This document shows positions 1-6,401 of a stretch of DNA of 36,964 nt, one piece after another. A program made the translations under genes and the position numbers. Every line of letters starts with the position of its first letter. The stretch's first letter is position 1. The stretch spans positions 1 through 36,964 of the forward strand of contig CAMAXE010000036.1 of assembly GCA_945862145.1 (NCBI GenBank), in the 5' to 3' direction. Source of the stretch: Klebsiella pneumoniae (GTDB taxonomy: Bacteria; Pseudomonadota; Gammaproteobacteria; Pseudomonadales; UBA5518). The notes under the pieces are model-generated. The model made no database searches. It was given only the letters and a program-made list of their open reading frames with translations, and was not told the origin of the DNA.

Positions 1-233
1 GCCCGCGCAAATGCCACAACCAGGCTCGGCAACCGCGTAGGAGCGGGCCGTGCCCGCGACCACACCCGCCGTCTACGTACCCTACCCGCGCAAATGCCAC
101 AACCGGGCTCGGCAACCGCGTAGGAGCGGGCCATGCCCGCGACCACACCCGCCGTCTACGTACCCTGCCCGCGCAAATGCCACAACCAGGCTCGGCAACC
201 GCGTAGGAGCGGGCCATGCCCGCGACCACACCC
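1..233. repeat. Tandem array of an 83-bp unit with embedded REP palindromes
   Basis: Three near-identical units begin at about 2, 85 and 168, so the period is exactly 83 bp. The third unit breaks off near 233. Units differ by single bases, for example CAGGCTCGG versus CGGGCTCGG and GGGCCGTGCCC versus GGGCCATGCCC. The array is already under way at base 1, so it probably extends left of the window. Each unit carries a REP-type palindrome (37-59, 120-142, 203-225) made of GTAGGAGCGGGC, a CAT or CGT centre and GCCCGCGA. Short ORFs across the array are repeat artefacts. It lies just past the stop codon of the last gene of the amine dehydrogenase operon, so transcripts would run into these hairpins. 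Confidence 0.9.
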
Positions 234-242
234 GTCTCGGGC

Positions 243-701
243 TCACTCGCTGAAATCGAGCGACATCCGGTTGCCGCCCAGATGCTCCAGCAGTTCGATC
301 ACGTTGCCGAAGGGGTCACGGCCATACGCAAAACGATGCGGTGACTCACCGAAAGGCTTCGTGTTGAAAGGCACGCCTGCCGCCAGCAGCATCGCATAGT
401 CCGCGGCAAAATCATCCGTGGCGATGGCGATGTGCGAGATGCCTGTGCGGTTCACCGGGCGCAGCGTGTCGCCTGCTTCTTGCTGGCGGAACTCGAAGAA
501 CTCGATGCAGGAATTGCCCTTGCGGAGCATGCGGATCACACACGCCGAGTCTGCCAGCCCCAGCGCGCGGGCCATCGGCTCCCAACCCGGGGGGAGTTCC
601 GCTTCCATCACTGCGCGAAAGCCGAGAACACCACAATAAAAATCGAGCGCCACCTGCATATCAGGCACGGCCATCGCGGGGTGGTGCAGGCCGAGGATCA
701 T
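243..701 (-). CDS. VOC-family (glyoxalase/dioxygenase fold) protein
   Basis: This is a 152-residue protein of the vicinal oxygen chelate superfamily, with two beta-alpha-beta-beta-beta modules at about residues 3-70 and 87-140. Plausible metal ligands are His6 or His7 in the opening LHH, Glu67 in CIEFFEF, His90 in GISHIAIATDD and Glu136 in GNVIELLE. The order and spacing are those of single-metal VOC enzymes such as lactoylglutathione lyases and ring-cleaving dioxygenases. The ATG at 701 starts 9 bp after the cytochrome c stop codon, so it is probably the last gene of the aau operon. That suggests a role with aldehyde or aromatic intermediates, but the substrate cannot be read from sequence. 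The fold is secure; the reaction is not. Confidence 0.85.
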   Translation of the reverse strand: MILGLHHPAMAVPDMQVALDFYCGVLGFRAVMEAELPPGWEPMARALGLADSACVIRMLRKGNSCIEFFEFRQQEAGDTLRPVNRTGISHIAIATDDFAADYAMLLAAGVPFNTKPFGESPHRFAYGRDPFGNVIELLEHLGGNRMSLDFSE

Positions 702-710
702 GGCTGTATC

Positions 711-1130
711 TCAGTAGGCCGAGGGAATACCGGCTGCCGCAGCAAGCGGTGCGCGTGCAGCCTGCACATCGTCAAGCGGTGTGGCCCGTGCCCGCGCCAC
801 CTCGGTGGCCTCGAAGGGCACGAAGCCTGCCGGCGCGCCGCGCGCATCCAGTGCGCCGACCATCCAGTTGTAGACCCGGGCGAGACGGGCATCGTCCAGA
901 ATGGAGAGCGATGCACCCGGCACACGCAGCAGGAACTCGCGACCGCCCGGCGTGGCTAGCAGCGCCCGCAGCGACACGCGTAGGTCTGGCACCTTGCCCG
1001 GATAACCACTGCCATCGCTCACGTGACAGCCCTGGCAGCGCAGCATGTAATCGACCTGCGGACTGTCCTGTGCCGCCTGCGCCGCACCGCCCAGTGCGAA
1101 CACGAACACCACGCCGCAGAGCGACCTCAT
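711..1130 (-). CDS. Small periplasmic monoheme cytochrome c of the aau operon
   Basis: The 139-residue product has a hydrophobic N-terminal signal sequence (residues 1-20, ending AAQAA) and one heme-binding motif, CQGCH, at 32-36. Met90 in the YNWM segment is a possible sixth heme ligand. I chose the internal ATG at 1130 because it gives a clean signal peptide; upstream codons only overlap the end of aauA. The gene begins 26 bp after aauA. In methylamine dehydrogenase clusters this position holds the copper protein amicyanin (mauC). In the Alcaligenes aromatic amine dehydrogenase cluster it holds a small cytochrome c, as here. It probably accepts or relays electrons from the quinoprotein; that is inference from position. 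Confidence 0.8.
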   Translation of the reverse strand: MRSLCGVVFVFALGGAAQAAQDSPQVDYMLRCQGCHVSDGSGYPGKVPDLRVSLRALLATPGGREFLLRVPGASLSILDDARLARVYNWMVGALDARGAPAGFVPFEATEVARARATPLDDVQAARAPLAAAAGIPSAY

Positions 1131-1156
1131 CAGGCGCAGTCCCGTGATCACGGTGG

Positions 1157-1684
1157 CTACTGCTTCGGATTGATCGCCAGTCCCACCACGATCGCGGTGG
1201 AGCAGTTGTAGATCGCGCTCTTGGTGCCGAGGCACCAGTTGAGATCGTTGGAAAGATCCGGGCGATAGACCGGGCGATCAACGAGGTTGGCGTTGCAGAG
1301 ACAGGTCCCGCAGGAGCTTTTGCCGCAGCAATCGTTGTAGGAAATGATGTAGTGCTTGCCGTCGGCGGGGTTCAGGCAGGTGCCGATCCAGGTGATGGGC
1401 GACATCTCCGTGCCGGGCGGGCACTCGTTCTGGCTACCACCACAGCACGAACACAGGAAGCCGTCGATGGAGCAATAGCGCCAGTAGTCGCAGGACGCCG
1501 GGTCGCCGGGGTCCGCCGGCATTCCGGGGGCCGCATCGGCCGCCGAGGCACGGGCCACGGGCAACAGCGGCAACGCCGCCGTTCCCACCAGCGCGCTTCC
1601 CAGCCCACGCAAGAGGCCGCGGCGGGAGCTGTGCTGTGCAACGCGACGCGCGCCGCCTTCCATCAGTTTATCGAGCCAGTTCAT
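1157..1684 (-). CDS. aauA: Aralkylamine dehydrogenase light chain (TTQ subunit)
   Basis: This is the catalytic beta subunit of a periplasmic quinoprotein amine dehydrogenase (175 residues). A twin-arginine signal (SRRGLLR, about 20-26, then a hydrophobic stretch) fits Tat export. Trp99 (ITWIGTC) and Trp150 (LNWCLG) are the two residues expected to crosslink into tryptophan tryptophylquinone. Their 51-residue spacing, and Asp118 (NDCCG) 19 residues after the first Trp, match the family's TTQ and catalytic-base layout. The mature part has 14 cysteines. The FLCSCCGG and CCGK..C segments resemble aromatic amine dehydrogenase more than methylamine dehydrogenase, which I recall as having 12. Its start overlaps the aauD stop (ATGA). 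A MauG-like diheme maturase would be expected but is not in the window. Confidence 0.95.
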   Translation of the reverse strand: MNWLDKLMEGGARRVAQHSSRRGLLRGLGSALVGTAALPLLPVARASAADAAPGMPADPGDPASCDYWRYCSIDGFLCSCCGGSQNECPPGTEMSPITWIGTCLNPADGKHYIISYNDCCGKSSCGTCLCNANLVDRPVYRPDLSNDLNWCLGTKSAIYNCSTAIVVGLAINPKQ

Positions 1685-2277
1685 CTGCCTGATCTCCCCA
1701 CGAATTCCTGAATGGATGCCACCTTGCGCTCCTTGGCCTCGAACAGACTGTCGAGGTGTTCGCGCGAGTTGACGATGCCGAGCGAGGCGATGCGCCCCTG
1801 CTCGTCAACGAGTACGCCATACGGCAGTTTGGACACACCGTAGCTGCGGCCCAGCACTTCGGACAGCAGGTACGGAAAACCCTCGAGCCCGTGACGACGC
1901 ACAAGTTCGGCGTGCAGGGTAGTGTCGCCGTCGCTGGCAAAGACGAGGTCGAGCCAGTCGCGCTCCGCACGCGCCGCAGAAATGACCGCCGGCAGCAGTG
2001 ATTTGCAGAGCGGGCAGTCGGGCGCGAGAAAAAACAGCAACTGGCTGCGTCCGGCCGCGGGAGCACCTGCCTCCAGCGTACCGCCGCCGAGACGCGGCGC
2101 CATGACACGCGGCGCCTCCTGCCCCACGCTGAGCTTGCGGTTCAGCATCAGCGCACCCGCAGGCGCCACGCGCTCGTAGAGCACGCCGATCTGGCGCACC
2201 AGCGCGAAGATCACCACTGCCATCACCAGCACCACGATCCACAGCAGCACGGAGGAGACGAGGAGCGCATTGTTCAT
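1681..2277 (-). CDS. aauD: Amine dehydrogenase accessory protein, thioredoxin-like (MauD/AauD)
   Basis: This 198-residue protein has an N-terminal membrane anchor (about residues 4-27) and a thioredoxin-like domain with a CPLC redox motif at 88-91, followed by the cis-Pro region SKLPYGVLVDEQG. MauD proteins are needed to form the many disulfides of the light chain, which suits the cysteine-rich AauA next to it. I chose the ATG at 2277 because it overlaps the aauE stop codon (ATGA) and yields the expected anchor; the 72 codons further upstream are antisense to nothing useful and overlap aauE. It overlaps aauA by 4 bp at the other end, so the genes are translationally coupled. Confidence 0.93.
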   Translation of the reverse strand: MNNALLVSSVLLWIVVLVMAVVIFALVRQIGVLYERVAPAGALMLNRKLSVGQEAPRVMAPRLGGGTLEAGAPAAGRSQLLFFLAPDCPLCKSLLPAVISAARAERDWLDLVFASDGDTTLHAELVRRHGLEGFPYLLSEVLGRSYGVSKLPYGVLVDEQGRIASLGIVNSREHLDSLFEAKERKVASIQEFVGRSGR

Positions 2278-2813
2278 CGCAGGCGCTCCAGCAGTTGGCG
2301 GTTGGCGAGCAGCCCGTTCACGCTGGCATGCAGCAGCGCGCCTGCGGCGGCGCAGAACATCGCGAAGAGCCAGCCGGACCAATGCGACGGTGCCGGGGCG
2401 GAGTACGCCGCGGCAAGCGCAGCGCACATCAAAAGCGCGTTTCGCACGGGCAGCGCCACGCTGAGGCGCTGCGCCTGACCCGGCCCCCCGCAACCGCAGT
2501 CGATATCACGCCGGCCACGCAGCAGGTTGATCGTGATGGCGGCGCCATAGCCGCCCATCAGCGCGGCGGCACCGATCAAGGCAGGCGCGCGCGAGAACGG
2601 CAGCAAGGCCAGCACCGCGAGCGCGATCTCCACCAGCGCCAGCGGCCGCGCGATCCACACCCCCGCCCCCTCAGGCAAAAGACGGTACTCATCAATGTTT
2701 GCCGCCGTGAGCACCGGGTCTTGCAGCTTGTGCAGGCCAGCCTCGACCAGCACCCAGCCGATCAGCAAGGCGAGCGCGAGCGCTGCTATGGGGTCAAGCA
2801 AAGTGGTGGCCAC
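2274..2813 (-). CDS. aauE: Amine dehydrogenase accessory membrane protein (MauE/AauE)
   Basis: This 179-residue integral membrane protein has about four to five hydrophobic segments (roughly 5-28, 55-73, 76-97, 120-140 and 145-165). The motif DIDCGCGG (Cys106 and Cys108) is typical of MauE/DoxX-like redox membrane proteins. MauE works with MauD in light-chain disulfide formation. The gene begins 3 bp after the aauB stop and overlaps aauD by 4 bp, giving the conserved B-E-D-A order of amine dehydrogenase operons. Confidence 0.93.
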   Translation of the reverse strand: MATTLLDPIAALALALLIGWVLVEAGLHKLQDPVLTAANIDEYRLLPEGAGVWIARPLALVEIALAVLALLPFSRAPALIGAAALMGGYGAAITINLLRGRRDIDCGCGGPGQAQRLSVALPVRNALLMCAALAAAYSAPAPSHWSGWLFAMFCAAAGALLHASVNGLLANRQLLERLR

Positions 2814-2816
2814 GTC

Positions 2817-3974
2817 TCAGGGTACGGGGAAGACGACGAACGGCGTCTCGACACCGAAATCCGCGAGGCTGCGCAGCCACTCGCCACTCAGCGCATCGTA
2901 GACATCCAGCACGAAGGCGCCCGTTTCGTTGTTGCCCACCGCCACCATCAGGGGCTTGTCATCGCGGGTGATCATGATGGACATGGCGGGGTGCTTCAGC
3001 GTGATACGCCGCTCGCGCTTCTTCGAGGCGGGATCGAAGACCCAGGCCTCGGTGCCGGAATCCTGATGGGAGGATTTCTCGCCCTTCAGGTGGAACAGCA
3101 TGTAGATCTTGCCGGTGGAGTCGGTGTCGAGGAACTGCCAGCCGCCGGGGCGCCAGCCGGCCTCACGGTCTTGCGCGTCGAGCAGGGACCAGGGCTTGCC
3201 CGGCTTGGCAACATCACCGCGGAAATCCACCGGCAGCATCTGGCCGCCGAAAGTCGGAAACCAGCCCATGCCGGCGTGCCGCGCAGGCTTCTCGAACAGC
3301 GGATCGGCCTCCACGTCCAGGGCGGGTTTGCCCCGCACTTCCTTCGCGCGTTTGCCGTTCCGGTCGAGTTGAACGCTGAAGAAGGCACCGTCGGCACAGA
3401 GTGAGCTGAAGCCGCGCTTGCCAGTGGGGTAGATGAGCGCACAGCCCGGGACCGACACCTCGGAGGCGATGGCGCGCTTCTCGAGATCCACCACCCACAC
3501 CGAACTGCCGGGGTTGAAGTTGAACGACAGCGCGAAGCGGTCGTCTCCGATCACCTGCACGGCATGCACCTGCGGCAAGCCGCTGAAACGCTTGCCGCCC
3601 GGCAAGACCACCTCGCCGGTCGGCGCCAAGGTGGACTGGTCGTAGATGGTGAAGACGTCCGTGCGCTCACCGCGCTGGCCGCGCGAGTAGAAACTCTCCG
3701 AGACGTAGAGCTCCTTGCGCTTGCTGGAGGTCGCGAAGCCACCCATGAAGCCGTGGTTGATCATGCCCTTGTACTGGGCAGGGCCGGTCTCGGCATCGGC
3801 ATCGAGCACCACCACCTTGCCGTCGCTCATGTGGAAGAACGCGCCGTCGTGCGCAAGAATCCAGTGCGGCGGATACGGCACCGGGAGGGTGCGGATGATG
3901 CCGGTTTTCTCGGCGGGCAACTCGGCGTGCGCCAGCGCCGCACCGAACAGCAGGAAGCCGATCCACTTCTTCAT
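2817..3974 (-). CDS. aauB: Aralkylamine dehydrogenase heavy chain
   Basis: This 385-residue alpha subunit of the periplasmic quinoprotein has a Sec signal peptide (MKKWIGFLLFGAALAHA, cleavage after residue 17). The rest is a seven-bladed propeller-type sequence with repeated beta-strand pairs, for example GKVVVLDADAETG, SSVWVVDLEKR and EAWVFDPASKK. Length and overall character fit the heavy chains of aromatic amine and methylamine dehydrogenases. The enzyme oxidises primary amines such as phenylethylamine, tyramine or tryptamine to aldehydes plus ammonia. I prefer the aromatic-amine assignment because of the light chain, the cytochrome c in place of amicyanin, and the lack of mauF upstream. 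An aldehyde dehydrogenase occupies that upstream position, 50 bp away. Confidence 0.94.
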   Translation of the reverse strand: MKKWIGFLLFGAALAHAELPAEKTGIIRTLPVPYPPHWILAHDGAFFHMSDGKVVVLDADAETGPAQYKGMINHGFMGGFATSSKRKELYVSESFYSRGQRGERTDVFTIYDQSTLAPTGEVVLPGGKRFSGLPQVHAVQVIGDDRFALSFNFNPGSSVWVVDLEKRAIASEVSVPGCALIYPTGKRGFSSLCADGAFFSVQLDRNGKRAKEVRGKPALDVEADPLFEKPARHAGMGWFPTFGGQMLPVDFRGDVAKPGKPWSLLDAQDREAGWRPGGWQFLDTDSTGKIYMLFHLKGEKSSHQDSGTEAWVFDPASKKRERRITLKHPAMSIMITRDDKPLMVAVGNNETGAFVLDVYDALSGEWLRSLADFGVETPFVVFPVP

Positions 3975-4024
3975 GTCTGACTCCTCAAGAAACCCGTTGA
4001 ACCCGGCGCGTCCGCATGGCGCGC

Positions 4025-5440
4025 TCAGGTCCTGTCGATGCTGATCACCTGGATGTCGGTGTACTCGGCGAGCCCTTCCTCACCGAACTCCACACCCATG
4101 CCGGAGGACTTCACGCCGCCCATGGGCACATTGGGTGCGATCGCAGCGTGCTTGTTCACCCACACCGTGCCGCACTCGAGGCGGGCCGCCACCGCAGCGG
4201 CTGCCGTGAGATCGGTGGACCACACCGAACCGCTCAGGCCGAACTCGCTCGCGTTGGCGCGCGCAATGACTTCGTCAAGATCGCTGTAGCGGATCACCGG
4301 CAGCACGGGACCGAACTGTTCTTCGTCGACCAGACGGAGGCCATCCGTCACGTCGGCCACGATGGTGAGCGGGTAGAAATGGCCCGGGCCGCCCGTGGGT
4401 GTGCCGCCACACAGGATACGTGCGCCGTGCGCCTTGGCGTCCTCGACCAGCGCATTCACCTTGTCGAACTGCATGCGGTTCTGCAGCGGGCCCATCATGC
4501 TCGACTCGTCTAAGCCGTTGCCCACCGGCGTGGCCTGCGCGATGCTCGCCAGCGCCTGCACCATGGGCTCGTAGAGGCTGTCGTGCACGTAGAGGCGTTT
4601 GATCGCGGCGCAGGTCTGCCCGGAGTTGATGAACGCGCCGCCGAAAATCTTCGGGGCGAAGGCGGCGACATCTGCGTCCGACAACACGATCGCCGCATCG
4701 TTGCCGCCGAGTTCCAGCGTGAGGCGCTTGAGGTTGCCGGCAGCACTCGCCATCACTTTCTTGCCGGTGGCGCAGGAGCCGGTAAAAACGATTTTCTTGA
4801 TGCCGGGGTGCTCGGTCATCCACTGCCCGAGTTCATCGGGCCCGGAAACGGCGTTCAGCACGCCGGGAGGGAGCACCTGGTTGATCAGCTCCACCATGCG
4901 CAGCGTGCCGAGGGGCGTGTAAGGCGAGGGCTTGATCACCACGGTGTTGCCGGTGCGTATCGCGGGCACCACGTGCCAGATCGCGATCATCAGCGGCCAG
5001 TTCCACGGCGTGATGGAACCCACCACGCCGAGCGGACGGCGGTGGATCTCGACGAGGCTCTGCGGCGTGTCCTCGAGCACCTTCACGGGCAACTCGAACG
5101 AGGCCTGTGCACCCGCCCAGGCCATACAGGCGCCGAGCTCGAACTCCGAGCCCATGCCCTTCAGCGGTTTGCCCTGCTCCATGGTGAGGAGCCGCGAGAG
5201 CTCTGCGGCATTCGCCTGCAGTACACCCACGATGTCGAGGCAGGCCTGTTTGCGCCGCGCCTCGGGCTCCTTGCTCCACATCGCGAAGGCGCGCTCGGCG
5301 GCAGCGACCGCCTGATCGAGTTGCTCGCGCGTGGCGACCGGGGCCTTGCCGACCAGCTCGCCGGTGGCAGGATTGGGGACATCAAACATTGCAGCGGTGG
5401 GCAGCTTACGGTTGTCGATGATCAGGCCGTAATCAGCCAT
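4025..5440 (-). CDS. NAD(P)-dependent aldehyde dehydrogenase
   Basis: This 471-residue protein covers the full aldehyde dehydrogenase fold. Asn147 (PWNWPL), Glu243 (LELGG) and the catalytic thiol Cys277 (GQTC) are all present. The coenzyme-binding segment reads VFTGSCATGKKV, with Cys where many relatives have Thr. It is the first gene of the aau operon and ends 50 bp before aauB, so its natural substrate is probably the arylacetaldehyde released by the dehydrogenase, giving an arylacetate such as phenylacetate or hydroxyphenylacetate. The substrate is inferred from position; the enzyme class is certain. The ATG at 5440 follows a GGAGTGAG ribosome-binding site. Confidence 0.92.
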   Translation of the reverse strand: MADYGLIIDNRKLPTAAMFDVPNPATGELVGKAPVATREQLDQAVAAAERAFAMWSKEPEARRKQACLDIVGVLQANAAELSRLLTMEQGKPLKGMGSEFELGACMAWAGAQASFELPVKVLEDTPQSLVEIHRRPLGVVGSITPWNWPLMIAIWHVVPAIRTGNTVVIKPSPYTPLGTLRMVELINQVLPPGVLNAVSGPDELGQWMTEHPGIKKIVFTGSCATGKKVMASAAGNLKRLTLELGGNDAAIVLSDADVAAFAPKIFGGAFINSGQTCAAIKRLYVHDSLYEPMVQALASIAQATPVGNGLDESSMMGPLQNRMQFDKVNALVEDAKAHGARILCGGTPTGGPGHFYPLTIVADVTDGLRLVDEEQFGPVLPVIRYSDLDEVIARANASEFGLSGSVWSTDLTAAAAVAARLECGTVWVNKHAAIAPNVPMGGVKSSGMGVEFGEEGLAEYTDIQVISIDRT

Positions 5441-5557
5441 GAATGCTCACTCCGTTGTTGATGCGCGCACACTATCAGCACCGGCGCTGGTTTGGCCGGT
5501 CTCACAGTGAACAGGCGCTTGAACTTAAGCGAAGTCTTGCCTCGCGCAGCAGAAAAT
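5441..5557 (-). promoter_or_regulatory. Upstream region of the aau operon with inverted repeat
   Basis: This 117-bp gap between the broken PHP gene and the aldehyde dehydrogenase must hold the operon promoter. It contains an inverted repeat at 5480-5500 with perfect 6-bp arms, ACCGGC and GCCGGT, separated by 9 bp. The repeat could be an operator or a small hairpin in the leader. A good ribosome-binding sequence (GGAGTGAG on the minus strand) precedes the ATG at 5440. I could not pick a convincing -35/-10 pair. Confidence 0.4.
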
Positions 5558-6312
5558 TCAACCGCCTTTCGCGACACTCACCCACACCGGGTTAGACCAC
5601 GCAAGATGACCTGCGCGATCCTCCACCACCCAGGCGTACCAGGTATCCGCGCGCGGCCTGACGGTGACGTGCAGGCTGCTGCGCTGGTCGCTGCCGTCCA
5701 TCTTGCGGTGCTCGAGAATCTCGCCGCGCTCCACCAACTGCACCGACACCAGCCCGTTCACCGCCTGCACCTCGATCCCGAGCGCAAGGCTTGCGCCCGC
5801 TGCCGGGCGGATCTCACTGCCCGGACGCTGCTGCGGAAACAGCAGCGGACCCTGCGTGGCATAAGACGCGCCGCGCTTCAGTGCGTCTACAAAGGCATCC
5901 AAGCCGAGGGCCCGTCGAGCCGCACGACCATACGCGCAGTGCCGGAGGGCTCCGTCAACACATCATGAGGGCGAGAGCTCGGTGCCGGCGATGAAGGGAA
6001 GCCCGCACAGTGAGGCCAGACGGTCCATCTCGCGATTGTTGCGCGTCGCATCGTGATCGCTCAAAAACGCGATATCGAGGCCTGCGGCCAACTCCGAACG
6101 AAAGACCTCCGCAGGTGGCGTGAAGCCGTCCAGCACATCGGAGTGGTGATGCATATCCCCGCTCCACCAACCCTCCGCGGCTGATTTCGCCGGCGGCCAG
6201 CCCGCGCAACGCGGTCTCGGCCTCGACCATTGCCGCCAGATCCCCCCGCGGCCCCACCGAGCACCGTGGCCATCGTGAACACCGCCACCAGATACCGCTT
6301 GAGACTCTTCAC
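5558..6312 (-). pseudogene. Degenerate PHP-domain (CehA/McbA-like) metallohydrolase
   Basis: Pieces of one secreted metallohydrolase lie in order but in different frames. A GTG at 6312 with a good Shine-Dalgarno opens a signal-like peptide (VKSLKRYLVAVFTMATVLGG). Coding then appears to move frame near 6260 (EAETALRGLAAGEIS) and again near 6165-6190. There WWSGDMHHHSD, the PHP metal-binding motif, is followed by AFLSDHDATRNN and GTELSPS. A stop at 5963 follows, with most of the middle missing. The C-terminal part (GASYATQGPLLFP to the end at 5558) resumes after one more frame change near 5905. The fragments total roughly 240 codons, far shorter than intact relatives. The substrate of the ancestor is unknown. 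The homology assignment is moderate; the gene disruption is clear. Confidence 0.75.
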
Positions 6313-6331
6313 CTCGCTACTCCTGCTCCAC

Positions 6332-6366
6332 AAAACAAAACGCCCGCGGGGTGAGCCGCGGGCGTT
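6332..6366 (-). terminator. Rho-independent terminator of the TonB receptor gene
   Basis: On the minus strand a GC-rich stem, AACGCCCGCGG with its complement CCGCGGGCGTT around a short loop, is followed by TTTTGTTTTG. It lies about 36 bp past the receptor stop codon at 6402 and ahead of the degenerate PHP gene. This is the clearest intrinsic terminator in the window. Confidence 0.85.
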
Positions 6367-6401
6367 CGGGAGGCCATGAAGGCCGCCTCAGAAAAAGGGC
6401 A

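Noticed and set aside
1-233. Possible CRISPR array
   Set aside because: The 83-bp units are repeated whole, including what would be spacers, and each holds a REP palindrome; there are no variable spacers and no cas genes.
2295-3404. A 369-codon plus-strand ORF
   Set aside because: It lies antisense to aauE and aauB, is rich in Arg, His and Gln from GC-rich shadow reading, and shows no family motif.
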